Source: Algoriphagus yeomjeoni (GTDB taxonomy: Bacteria; Bacteroidota; Bacteroidia; Cytophagales; Cyclobacteriaceae). Taken from it: DNA of 64,000 nt. The notes beneath the pieces were generated by a model that had not been told where the DNA came from, made no database searches, and saw only the letters and a list, made by a program, of their open reading frames with translations. Below, in pieces: positions 16,727 to 25,707 of this stretch. The stretch covers positions 26,424-90,423 of the forward strand of contig NZ_QLLK01000016.1 in assembly GCF_003259505.1 (NCBI RefSeq), given 5' to 3'. How positions within the stretch are numbered: the stretch's first letter is position 1; the number at the start of each line of letters is the position of its first letter. The position numbers were made by a program, and so were the translations under genes.

Positions 16727-17470
16727 TTGAACAAAGAGAAAGCACTTTTCAACTGGAGTGGGGGAAAAGACTCTGCACTGGCATTATATAAATTGCAGCA
16801 GTCACGGGAGTTTGAAATCGCTTGTTTATTGACAAGTATCAGTCAAAAATACCAGCGGATATCCATGCATGGAGTTCGGGTAGAATTATTGGAAAAACAA
16901 GCTGAACGTATTGGGATTCCCTTAGTGAAAATGGAAGTTCCAGATATGCCTTCTATGGAAGTCTACGAAGAAACCATGCGAAATACCCTATCCAAAATCA
17001 AGGAAGATGGAATCACAACCTCAATTTTCGGAGATATTTTTTTAGAAGATTTGAGAACTTATCGTGAGAATAAGTTATCCGAATTAGACATTAAAGGTGT
17101 TTTTCCACTGTGGAAACAGCCTACAGATAGACTTATTCGTGAGTTTCTGGATTTAGGATTCAAGACCATCACCACTTGTGTGAACGAGAAATATTTGGAT
17201 AAAAGCTTTGTGGGCAGAGTGATTGATGAATACTTCTTGAAAGACCTTCCATCCAATGTCGATCCTTGCGGCGAAAATGGTGAGTTTCATACGTTCGTAT
17301 TCGACGGACCAATTTTCAGTAAGCCGATTGCCTTTGAAAAAGGGGGAATCGTACTTAGGAAATACGAGGCACCAAAAACTGAAGACGATTCTGATCAGTG
17401 CTTTTCAAATGAGCAAGAAGATCCTGAGCTGTATGGGTTTTGGTATTGTGATTTGCTTTCTACTGAGTGA
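16727..17470 (+). CDS. Dph6-like PP-loop ATP pyrophosphatase
   Basis: A 247-residue adenine-nucleotide alpha-hydrolase. The PP-loop SGGKDSA is at residues 11-17. GDIFLEDLRTYRE and FPLWKQPTDRLIREF are characteristic of the diphthine--ammonia ligase/MJ0570 family. Bacteria have no diphthamide, so the actual substrate is unknown. The start must be TTG at 16727: an in-frame TAA lies two codons upstream at 16721 and no ATG occurs before the PP-loop. The 3' end overlaps the convergent DUF389 gene by 11 bases. Confidence 0.88.
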   Translation: MNKEKALFNWSGGKDSALALYKLQQSREFEIACLLTSISQKYQRISMHGVRVELLEKQAERIGIPLVKMEVPDMPSMEVYEETMRNTLSKIKEDGITTSIFGDIFLEDLRTYRENKLSELDIKGVFPLWKQPTDRLIREFLDLGFKTITTCVNEKYLDKSFVGRVIDEYFLKDLPSNVDPCGENGEFHTFVFDGPIFSKPIAFEKGGIVLRKYEAPKTEDDSDQCFSNEQEDPELYGFWYCDLLSTE

Positions 17471-19409
17471 AAGACTTCCAGATTCCTTCAAAAAAACCCT
17501 CTTTTTTTACGTTTTTAGCTGATTCTCCTATGCTTATTCCCAATGTCATTTCTAATTCTATCGGCTGGTCGACTTCTTCTTCGATCTCAGATTTTATTTC
17601 ATCAAAATCATCTGCAGTGAGAACTTTATCTGCAAGAATTGTCACTGAGAGGCGGAGTGGATTCAACTGTATCACTTTTACTTCTCTTAGTATTCCATGA
17701 GGGATTTCCTTTCCAGCTAATTCCTGAATGATCGAGTTTTCATTGACCATTTTAGTAAAGCTCAAACCAAGAGGCAAAGCGATAGCAAGTAGAATTCCCA
17801 GGCTGATCATAAGTCCGCGCTTGGCAAGACGGAAAGGTGAGAAGCCCAATATCAAGAAAGTCAATGAGGCCGACATGACAATCCCCGCTAAGTTTGTTCC
17901 TAGGAGAAGCATGGCTCCTCCGAATACTCCCGGATCTAGCCATCCTATACCTATTCCTGCCACAGCCAAAGGTGGTACCAAAGCAACAGAAATAGCTACG
18001 CCAGCAAGCGTTTTGTTGATTTCCTCTTTAGAGTAGGCATATGCGCCAGCAACTCCCGAAGCAATTGCGATTCCTAAATCCAATAGATTTGGTCGGATTC
18101 TGGCGAGAATTTGATCATTGAGAACTTCCAGAGGTGTAATCAATGAAATTAGAATTGAGAAGAACAGCCCAATAACAACTCCCCAAAAGATAGTGATCAT
18201 GCTGTTTTTGATGAGTAACCCGTCTTGACGAAGTGCCCCCATAGCCAAGGAAATAATAGGTCCCATCAATGGAGCTAAGATCATTGCGCCTATCACGACT
18301 GGTGCGGAATTGCCGAAAAGTCCAAAGGTCGCAATCATCGTAGAAAGTGCCATCAAAACCAAGTAGCTAGAACTGGTTTGCGCATTCTGTCTTAACAAGG
18401 AAAATAGCTCTTTGAATTCTTCTGCAGTAGCGTGACGAACCCATGGCAAATATCCGTGAAGTAATTCTTCTTTCAGTTTTCCGGTTGGAAGCGACTTTGC
18501 ATTTATCTCTGCAGGGCCTTCTTTTTTTTCTTGCTCAAGCAAGATTTTTCCAGGCAAAATGGAGATCGGGTCTTCGGTGAGCTTAATGATAAGTTCTTTT
18601 TCTTCTCCTTCTTGTCCATCAAGTGCAAAATGAATCTTTTGTTTCGAATTGATTTTTACCTCACTGCTGGAGATATAGCCTACAAAACTTGGAAGCGTAC
18701 TTCCATGTGTTGGAAAAAATAGATTTTGGAGTCCGAACTGGATTAAAGCAAATAGGCTTTTGGGAGCCAAAATTAAAATGTGAATTCTTCCATCATTTAA
18801 TCCAGACTCTTCAATAACCCTCCGAAAAATGAAATTGCTTTCACAATGGGCCACCGCTAAAATCCCCATTGCGGCTGTCTCAACTGTTTTTTCTTCCTCA
18901 TTCTTATCAAGATAAGTTATGGTGTATGGCTTAAGTATTACCCTTCGAAAAAGATTTACTAGTTGAGAAAAGCGTTTTTTAATTCCCGCAAAAAAGGAGG
19001 AGGTAGAATTGGAATAAAGGATACTCATAGAAGTACCTACGACCAGCGAGTTAAAAACTATCTGCTCGTTTACCTGCATAGTTTCTAAATCAGGGATTTC
19101 CTTAGCTTCTTGTATTTCTTGCCAGGCATCTTCAAAGTCAGAATTGATGCAAAATCCTTTTCTGTTCTCAATCCCATCAGGATGTGGTAATAGGGCAAGT
19201 TTTACTTTAGTCTTGCCAAGCGATTCTATTAACTCTTTTAATTGTTTGTCGGAAAGGGAGCAGGCTAAGCAATCATTTTCGGAATAATTTGAACCCTTCA
19301 ATTCAGATAGTGAGACATGGTTGTCAGGCTTTGGGTCAAGTCTTTCTAGAAGCTCGTCAAGTTTTTTTTGCTCTGTTTCCGGGTCAAATACAAAAGTAAT
19401 TTTCTTCAT
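17460..19409 (-). CDS. DUF389 / TIGR00341 membrane protein with N-terminal lipid-kinase-like domain
   Basis: A 649-residue protein in two halves. Residues up to about 320 are soluble and include LNDGRIHILILAPKSLFALIQFGLQNLFF, resembling the C-terminal region of diacylglycerol/sphingosine kinase-like proteins. Residues about 345-560 form the DUF389 membrane domain with several helices (VIGAMILAPLMGPIISLAMGAL; GVAISVALVPPLAVAGIGIG). The C-terminal soluble tail has a ferredoxin-like pattern. Function is unknown. It is convergent with the Dph6-like gene and lies 28 nt downstream of the AGE epimerase stop-to-start interval on the same strand. Confidence 0.8.
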   Translation of the reverse strand: MKKITFVFDPETEQKKLDELLERLDPKPDNHVSLSELKGSNYSENDCLACSLSDKQLKELIESLGKTKVKLALLPHPDGIENRKGFCINSDFEDAWQEIQEAKEIPDLETMQVNEQIVFNSLVVGTSMSILYSNSTSSFFAGIKKRFSQLVNLFRRVILKPYTITYLDKNEEEKTVETAAMGILAVAHCESNFIFRRVIEESGLNDGRIHILILAPKSLFALIQFGLQNLFFPTHGSTLPSFVGYISSSEVKINSKQKIHFALDGQEGEEKELIIKLTEDPISILPGKILLEQEKKEGPAEINAKSLPTGKLKEELLHGYLPWVRHATAEEFKELFSLLRQNAQTSSSYLVLMALSTMIATFGLFGNSAPVVIGAMILAPLMGPIISLAMGALRQDGLLIKNSMITIFWGVVIGLFFSILISLITPLEVLNDQILARIRPNLLDLGIAIASGVAGAYAYSKEEINKTLAGVAISVALVPPLAVAGIGIGWLDPGVFGGAMLLLGTNLAGIVMSASLTFLILGFSPFRLAKRGLMISLGILLAIALPLGLSFTKMVNENSIIQELAGKEIPHGILREVKVIQLNPLRLSVTILADKVLTADDFDEIKSEIEEEVDQPIELEMTLGISIGESAKNVKKEGFFEGIWKSFTQ

Positions 19410-19436
19410 TCTTTACTATTAAAAAGGTTCGTAACT

Positions 19437-20786
19437 CTATTCGCCATGTCTACTTATTTCTCTCAATCTTTCAATGCAATGATCTAAAGACCTATAATGA
19501 TGGTAAATTCCTTTCCAAATATTGCCTTTTCCTACAGTTTTAAGTTCAGGTTGTTTGTCCAAACCACCAGAATACCAATCTCCGTTCTCATGATCGATTA
19601 AGTAAGTGTCGGTATAGTTCCACAGCTTTTCAAACTTACCATAATAGTCGTGTGGATCGTCTGGATAAAGTTCAGCCATAAGCAAAAGTGCATTCATTCC
19701 CTCAGCCTGTGCCCACCAATTTTTGGTGTCGTGAGTAATTCTGAAGCCATCTTTGAAATAATAACCCTCATCATAAAAACCACCTACACTTTCATCCCAA
19801 CCCTTTTCCAGCGCATGATCGATCATCTTTTTTGCAATTCGGTGGGTTGTAGTGTCATTTTCCCAACCTAATGTTTCTGAGGCTTCTATCATCAGAAAAC
19901 CTGTTTCCACATCGTGGCCAAATGAAACGTGGTCCAAATTATGATGAGCAAGAATAACTGCTTCAGTTGAGTCTACGAAAGTCACAGGCTTCCAATCTGG
20001 ATAAAGAAAAAGGGTCAAGTTACCTTTCTCGGTCACAATTTGATCTCTTATTAGGAGAAGCATTTCCTCTAATCGCGCCTTCACAACTGGGTCTGGCCAA
20101 ACATGATACAATTCAGTGAATGCTTCCAGCAAATGAATGGAGCTATTTTGATCCTTATAGCCCAAATCGGAAGTGGACGGGATAGAGTCTGATCTGAAAA
20201 TTGGCGTGCCGTCAATGGCTAAATGCTGGTAATATCCTCCGTTAATTGTGTCGTGGGCATGTTTGTCCAGCCAGAGAAAAGATTCCTTTGCGAAAGCTAG
20301 AGCTGATTCGTCTTTGGAGGCTTCATAGTAAGCTGCTAATGCAAAAATCCCAAACGCATTTCCATAGGCTGTTTTCATTGGGTTACCGATTTGCTTTCCT
20401 TTCTTGTCTACTAGCCAATAAAATCCACCATATTCATAATCCCACATTTTACCTTTGAGGAATTGATAGCCATGTTTTGCGCCTTCTTTATAGTGATCTA
20501 TTTCAGGGTATTTTAACGAAGCTTTTGAGTTTGTCCAAACATGCCGTGCTTGGGTGACGATCATTTTTTCCTGCTTTTCTCCAGGTTTGAAATCGTAGGA
20601 GAAATTACTCAGGAAACCACCATCTACTGTATCTATAGATGTGGGGTACCACTTGTCAAGTACTTCTGTTTTGAGATGGTGTTCCAGTTGATCAGCTAGG
20701 ATTTCTTTATCATTCTTTACCTTTTCAGGAGAAGAGCAAGCAAAGCAAAGCGACAGAAATAATGTAGGGAAATACTTTAAGGACAT
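19437..20786 (-). CDS. AGE-family epimerase/isomerase lipoprotein
   Basis: A 449-residue protein with lipobox FACSS near residue 16. The mature protein has the (alpha/alpha) toroid pattern of N-acylglucosamine 2-epimerases and cellobiose epimerases: KGKMWDYEYGGFYW, NAFGIFALAAYYEAS, NLDHVSFGHDVETGFLM, KNWWAQAEGMNALL and WKGIYHHYRSLDHCI. The conserved His residues of the active site are visible in HDVET and YHHYR. It probably isomerises a sugar in the periplasm. The exact substrate is unknown. Confidence 0.87.
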   Translation of the reverse strand: MSLKYFPTLFLSLCFACSSPEKVKNDKEILADQLEHHLKTEVLDKWYPTSIDTVDGGFLSNFSYDFKPGEKQEKMIVTQARHVWTNSKASLKYPEIDHYKEGAKHGYQFLKGKMWDYEYGGFYWLVDKKGKQIGNPMKTAYGNAFGIFALAAYYEASKDESALAFAKESFLWLDKHAHDTINGGYYQHLAIDGTPIFRSDSIPSTSDLGYKDQNSSIHLLEAFTELYHVWPDPVVKARLEEMLLLIRDQIVTEKGNLTLFLYPDWKPVTFVDSTEAVILAHHNLDHVSFGHDVETGFLMIEASETLGWENDTTTHRIAKKMIDHALEKGWDESVGGFYDEGYYFKDGFRITHDTKNWWAQAEGMNALLLMAELYPDDPHDYYGKFEKLWNYTDTYLIDHENGDWYSGGLDKQPELKTVGKGNIWKGIYHHYRSLDHCIERLREISRHGE

Positions 20787-20884
20787 ATTGGAAATAAATT
20801 TTTAAAAAAGTGATGATAAAATGAACAACTTCAGACAAATGTCGTTAATTTTATGACAGTTGTACTTAGTGTAAAGTTAGAGAC

Positions 20885-21313
20885 ATGACTCAATTTACTA
20901 TTTTCGATCCAGAAGTTGCTTATAATACTACAGACGATAAGTTCATTAATGACGTGATAACTCTTGTCAGGCAAGGTGTTTCGTTTGATGATTTTGATAA
21001 GTTTGCTTCCAAGAGCGCATTTTCGAACGAAGAATGGGCCGATTATTTACACATCTCGGAGCGTACACTCCAACGATACCAAAAAGAACAAAAATCATTT
21101 GATTCCTTGCAGTCAGAAAAGATAATCGAAATTGCCCTACTCCAGAAGCGAGGTGTGGAGGTGTTTGGTAAGAAGGCGAAGTTTCAATCTTGGCTAGAGA
21201 CTCCAAGTTTAGCTTTGGGAGATTTAAAGCCAAAGTCATTTTTGGATAGCAGTTTTGGGATTACGCTTTTGAAGGACGAGCTCACTAGGATTGAGTATGG
21301 CGTTCTGGCATGA
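20885..21313 (+). CDS. antitoxin of RES/Xre module (DUF2384, MbcA/ParS-like)
   Basis: A 142-residue protein. The N-terminal half has a helix-turn-helix (SNEEWADYLHISERTLQRYQKEQKSF). The C-terminal half is the MbcA/ParS toxin-binding domain (IIEIALLQKRGVEVFG...WLETPSLALGDLKPKSFLDSSFG). It should neutralise the RES toxin encoded next and repress the operon. The genes overlap by 4 bases (ATGA). The divergent upstream gene is the AGE epimerase; the shared interval is about 100 nt. Confidence 0.92.
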   Translation: MTQFTIFDPEVAYNTTDDKFINDVITLVRQGVSFDDFDKFASKSAFSNEEWADYLHISERTLQRYQKEQKSFDSLQSEKIIEIALLQKRGVEVFGKKAKFQSWLETPSLALGDLKPKSFLDSSFGITLLKDELTRIEYGVLA

Positions 21314-21771
21314 AGGTTTACCGCTTGAGCAAAAGCAAGTATAGCCTTGATTTATCAGGCAAAGGAGCTGAATTAGCTGGTGGGAGGTGGAATAGCAAGG
21401 GAAAAGCGGTACTTTACACCAGCCAATCCCGAGCACTATGCACTGCTGAAATCGCTGTTCATACTCCGTTGGGAAACATTCCGACTGATTATGAATTAGT
21501 GGAAATCATAATTCCAGAGAATATTGAAGTGAAGGAAATTGAGATTTCTGATTTATCACAGGATTGGAAAGCTATTCCGCACTCTCATGCCACTCAGCAA
21601 TTGGGAGATAAATTTCTTGCTGAAAATAGATTTTTGGTTTTGAAAGTTCCATCTGCAGTGGTTCAAGGGGATTTCAATTATTTAATCAATCCTCTGCATA
21701 GAAGGTTCTATGAGGTGGAAATCTCCCTCACAGAACCATTCGATTTTGATGCCCGACTATTCTCGAGATAA
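21310..21771 (+). CDS. RES-domain toxin, probable NAD+-degrading
   Basis: A 153-residue RES protein with the conserved block GAELAGGRWNSKGKAVLYTS and AEIAVH, which contains the Arg and Glu typical of the active site. The last part has LINPLHRRFYEVEI. Characterised RES toxins deplete NAD+ by phosphorolysis or hydrolysis, related to ADP-ribosyltransferases. The order antitoxin then toxin, with overlap, is the standard arrangement. Confidence 0.92.
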   Translation: MKVYRLSKSKYSLDLSGKGAELAGGRWNSKGKAVLYTSQSRALCTAEIAVHTPLGNIPTDYELVEIIIPENIEVKEIEISDLSQDWKAIPHSHATQQLGDKFLAENRFLVLKVPSAVVQGDFNYLINPLHRRFYEVEISLTEPFDFDARLFSR

Positions 21772-21779
21772 TATCAAGG

Positions 21780-23900
21780 CTACTCTTCTATCAACTTCTT
21801 CAATATTTCTATCGCAGCTTCTGACAAAACTGTCCCTGGACCAAATACAGCAAATACTCCTGCTTCTTTTAGAAAAGAATAGTCTTTTGCAGGAATCACT
21901 CCACCTGCAACCACCATGATATCAGGTCTTCCCAATTCATTCAAGGCCTTTATCAATTGAGGAACCAGCGTCTTATGACCTGCTGCCAAAGAGGAGGCGC
22001 CGACTATGTGCACATCATTTTCAATTGCCTGTTGAGCAACTTCTTCTGGAGTCTGGAAAAGCGGTCCGATGTCCACGTCAAAGCCCATGTCCGCAAAGCC
22101 TGTTGCAATAATCTTCGCCCCACGGTCATGACCGTCTTGGCCCATTTTAGCTACCATGATTCTTGGGCGACGGCCTTCTAATTCAGCGAATTCGTCAGAT
22201 AAAGCAATTGCTTTTTTAAAAGAGTCTTGATTTTTCACTTCTGCTGCATAAACTCCAGTGATAGATTTTGTTTGTGCTTGATGGCGTCCAAAAGCTACCT
22301 CCATCGCGTCTGAGATTTCTCCTAAAGTAGCTCTTTTTCTAGCGGCATCGATTGCTAGTTCAAGTAGATTTCCTTCACCGGATTTCGCTACTTCAGTTAG
22401 ATTTTCCAAGCTTTTTTCTACTTCACTCTGATTTCTGGATTCCTTCACTTTTTTTAGTCTTGCCAGTTGAGATTCCCTGACGGCTTGATTGTCTACATCC
22501 CGAACCTCTATTTCAGAATCTTCTTTAATTTGATAGCGATTTACTCCTACAATGATGTCTTTTCCACTATCGATTCGTGCTTGTTTTTTAGCTGCTGCTT
22601 CTTCGATTCTTAGTTTAGGCAAACCTTCTTCTATTGCTTTGGCCATTCCGCCTAATTCTTCTACCTCTTCTATCAAAGCCCAGGCGCGCTGCACCAATTG
22701 ATCTGTCAAAAACTCTACATAATGCGAGCCGCCCCATGGGTCAACTACTTCGCTGATACTAGTTTCTTCCTGTAGAACCAATTGCGTATTTCTGGCGATT
22801 CTAGCAGAGAAATCTGTTGGTAATGCTATTGCTTCATCTAGAGAATTAGTATGAAGTGACTGCGTGCCCCCCATCACGGCAGCCAAGGCTTCTACAGCTG
22901 TTCGGGTGACGTTATTAAATGGGTCTTGCTCTGTAAGAGACCAGCCTGAAGTCTGGCAATGCGTACGAAGGGCTAAGGATTTATCGGATTTGGGATCGAA
23001 TTGCTGGACTATTTTTGCCCAAAGCAGACGACCTGCGCGTAGCTTGGCAGTTTCCATGAAGTAGTTCATCCCAATCCCCCAAAAGAAAGAAAGTCTAGGA
23101 GCGAAATTATCGATATCTAAACCTGCTTTTACGCCAGTTTTCAAATATTCCATTCCATCTGCAAGCGTGTAGGCCAATTCTATATCTGCAGTTGCACCAG
23201 CTTCCTGCATATGATAGCCGGAAATTGAGATAGAGTTGAATTTGGGCATGTGCTCAGAAGTGAATTTGAAGATATCTGCAATAATCTGCATCGACGGCTG
23301 AGGAGGATAGATGTAGGTGTTACGCACCATGAATTCCTTCAGAATATCATTTTGTATCGTTCCACTGAGTTGTTCAGGCTTTACTCCTTGCTCTTCAGCT
23401 GCCACTATATAGAAAGCCAAAATTGGGATCACGGCGCCATTCATGGTCATGGAAACCGACATTTGATCCAATGGGATTTGGTCGAAAAGCAGCTTCATGT
23501 CTTCAACTGAATCGATTGCCACACCTGCTTTTCCAACATCACCCACTACTCTTGGATGATCAGAATCGTAACCTCGGTGAGTCGCTAAGTCAAAAGCGAC
23601 GGATAGACCTTTTTGGCCACCTGCTAAGTTTTTTCTGTAAAAAGCATTGGATTCCTCAGCCGTAGAAAACCCTGCATACTGTCTGATAGTCCAAGGTCGC
23701 ATGCGGTACATTGTACTGTATGGTCCCCTCAAATAGGGAGGAATTCCGGCTGCATAATTTATATGAGAGAGCTTGGACATTTCTTTTAAATCAAAAATAG
23801 GCGGGATGGAAATCTGCTCTGGAGCTTCCCAGTTTGCTTGTGGATTTGATTCAGAAGTCTGAATGTCTGATGTTTTCCAATTTTTTATATCAGGTCTCAT
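21780..23900 (-). CDS. scpA: methylmalonyl-CoA mutase, large (catalytic) subunit
   Basis: A 706-residue protein. The N-terminal TIM barrel has PYLRGPYSTMYRMRPWTIRQYAGFSTAEESN and GLSVAFDLATHRGYDSDHPRV. The C-terminal cobalamin domain carries GQDGHDRGAKII (DxHxxG, His as lower cobalt ligand), SSLAAGHKTLVP and VAGGVIPAKDYSFL. It interconverts succinyl-CoA and R-methylmalonyl-CoA. It overlaps the small subunit gene by 4 bases. No epimerase or MeaB-type chaperone gene is adjacent. Confidence 0.95.
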   Translation of the reverse strand: MRPDIKNWKTSDIQTSESNPQANWEAPEQISIPPIFDLKEMSKLSHINYAAGIPPYLRGPYSTMYRMRPWTIRQYAGFSTAEESNAFYRKNLAGGQKGLSVAFDLATHRGYDSDHPRVVGDVGKAGVAIDSVEDMKLLFDQIPLDQMSVSMTMNGAVIPILAFYIVAAEEQGVKPEQLSGTIQNDILKEFMVRNTYIYPPQPSMQIIADIFKFTSEHMPKFNSISISGYHMQEAGATADIELAYTLADGMEYLKTGVKAGLDIDNFAPRLSFFWGIGMNYFMETAKLRAGRLLWAKIVQQFDPKSDKSLALRTHCQTSGWSLTEQDPFNNVTRTAVEALAAVMGGTQSLHTNSLDEAIALPTDFSARIARNTQLVLQEETSISEVVDPWGGSHYVEFLTDQLVQRAWALIEEVEELGGMAKAIEEGLPKLRIEEAAAKKQARIDSGKDIIVGVNRYQIKEDSEIEVRDVDNQAVRESQLARLKKVKESRNQSEVEKSLENLTEVAKSGEGNLLELAIDAARKRATLGEISDAMEVAFGRHQAQTKSITGVYAAEVKNQDSFKKAIALSDEFAELEGRRPRIMVAKMGQDGHDRGAKIIATGFADMGFDVDIGPLFQTPEEVAQQAIENDVHIVGASSLAAGHKTLVPQLIKALNELGRPDIMVVAGGVIPAKDYSFLKEAGVFAVFGPGTVLSEAAIEILKKLIEE

Positions 23901-25303
23901 GCGTTCTTCAGGGATTTTTCTTCTACAAAATAAGTTGCTCTGCTTGGGAGTAATTGAAAGTCTTTCTCGACGATTGGCTCAAAAGGAAGGTGGTTTTCCA
24001 ATTCGCCCTTTGCGGGGTATTTATTGGCTCCCACTTTTATTTCTGAGTTTGAGAGAACTCTCTTTTGAGCAGCTTCTCGAGTATTTCGGATTTTTTCATG
24101 AAGTGTTCGGTCTTCAAAACTTTTTAGCCAACCACCATCTTTCTCTAATTCTTGCAAGCTTGAGACTACGGATTTCTCAAGTTCCTTTTGCAATTTTTCC
24201 AGATAAAATGATCCAGCTGCAGGATCCATCACCTTGTCCAAATAGCTTTCTTCTTTGAGAATGGAAGAAACATTTCTGGCAATTCTTTTTTCCAAAACTG
24301 AGGCATTTTTCCCTTCAGCAGGATTTACCCAAAGTGAATTCCCGCCTCCAAGAATTCCCGCCATTGCTTCATAAGTCTGTCGGATTAGATTGGTGTTTTT
24401 GTCTAGAAGTGATTTGCTGAACGAGCTAGTGGAGGTAATAATGTGAATATCCTCCATCTGGATTTTTGCGCCATAATTTCCAGCTAGCTCCACGATCAGC
24501 TTCCGCAATGCTTTGACTTTAGCTATCTCGGCGAAATGTGAATCGCCAACTGCTGTGTGAAAAGCGAGATTCTCAAAAACCTGAGTAGGGGAAATGGCTT
24601 TTTTCGAAAGCTTGTCAATCAATTCAATAATTTCTCCAAGTCCAAAGCAAAGTTCTTGGATGCCCGTTGCTCCAGTATTTGCATACCTGGCAAAATCAAT
24701 AGTCATGGGGTAAAACTCACGGAAATCTTTAAAATCGTTGATCGCTTCTGCCACTAGGTTAATGCCTGAATCAAAATTTTCGCCGCTTTGAAACAATTCG
24801 TCGCATGGGTTCCATAAAATTGCTCCGCTCAACATCGTAGGCTTAAGAGATAGATCTTTGATCCATTCTTTTAATTCACGGAAAAACAAGGCAGTTTCTC
24901 CAGTGGGTAAAAAGTTGGTAGATATAAACTCTGTGTGAACACCTTTTAAGATCTGACTTAGATTTTTTGTCCCATCCAAATTCAAGATCAAACCTTCTGC
25001 ACCAGTCTGAAGTGCATGAAGGATTTCTTGGTTTGCCTGTTTTTCATTTTCAGGGAAAATAGAAACCAGATTACTCCAGATTCGAGGCGACATGCCAGGG
25101 ATTTTTGGATCCTGGTGAAATTTAAATTGAGGAGAAGAATCATCTAAATCCTCATTCGTATAGAAAGGCTGTGTTTTAATAGTATCCCAAATCACCGAAG
25201 TAAGGGTTTCCTCAAAATCCTTTCCTTTTAGGTCCTTTTTCACCTGATCTATCCAGGCCTCTTTACTGGACTGTGGGAAGGTATAAAAGTCATTATTTAT
25301 CAT
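23897..25303 (-). CDS. mutA: methylmalonyl-CoA mutase, small subunit
   Basis: A 468-residue protein related to the TIM barrel of the large subunit (TLTSVIWDTIKTQPFYTNEDL; ARYANTGATGIQELCFGLGE; MAGILGGGNSLWVNPAEGKNASVLEKRIARN). It lacks a B12-binding DxHxxG domain and is therefore the non-catalytic partner, shorter than the Propionibacterium small subunit. Translation of the two subunits is coupled by the ATGA overlap. The 400 bp upstream separate it from dnaA, which is divergent. Confidence 0.9.
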   Translation of the reverse strand: MINNDFYTFPQSSKEAWIDQVKKDLKGKDFEETLTSVIWDTIKTQPFYTNEDLDDSSPQFKFHQDPKIPGMSPRIWSNLVSIFPENEKQANQEILHALQTGAEGLILNLDGTKNLSQILKGVHTEFISTNFLPTGETALFFRELKEWIKDLSLKPTMLSGAILWNPCDELFQSGENFDSGINLVAEAINDFKDFREFYPMTIDFARYANTGATGIQELCFGLGEIIELIDKLSKKAISPTQVFENLAFHTAVGDSHFAEIAKVKALRKLIVELAGNYGAKIQMEDIHIITSTSSFSKSLLDKNTNLIRQTYEAMAGILGGGNSLWVNPAEGKNASVLEKRIARNVSSILKEESYLDKVMDPAAGSFYLEKLQKELEKSVVSSLQELEKDGGWLKSFEDRTLHEKIRNTREAAQKRVLSNSEIKVGANKYPAKGELENHLPFEPIVEKDFQLLPSRATYFVEEKSLKNA

Positions 25304-25707
25304 AGTTGGGTTTAAAATTTCTCTAATTCTGTAACTCTTTTAATAAAAACCATTTTTCAATCTAAAGTAATTAGTCAAAATGACCTTTATCAAAATTAGG
25401 GAAATGAGAGAGAAATAAAGAATGTTGATGAATTGCAGTATAATTTCGAATTGAGTAATGATTCTTTCAAGGTCTTGAATATTAGAATAGTTGAATAGGG
25501 GAATTAAAATATGCCTTCAATCAGTCCAATATGATCCTCATAAACCAAAAAGTATTTTGATCTCAAAATTTCTTTCAACAAAAAATAGTAATTGATCAAA
25601 AACTCAATATTTCAAGAAGAAATCCATTTTTTATTTAAGTTAATTTTCTCCAAATTTGACACCCTTGTACCTACCGCAAGATCATTGTTTTTCAGAAATC
25701 TTCTCTA
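25304..25707. other. intergenic region between mutA and dnaA
   Basis: A 404-bp A+T-rich divergent interval. It must contain the promoters of mutA (leftward) and dnaA (rightward). I searched by eye for DnaA boxes (TTATNCACA) on both strands and saw no convincing match, so there is no support for oriC here. Confidence 0.5.

Noticed and set aside
25304..25707. Origin of replication next to dnaA
   Set aside because: No cluster of DnaA boxes was seen on either strand, and the interval is short with two divergent promoters to hold.
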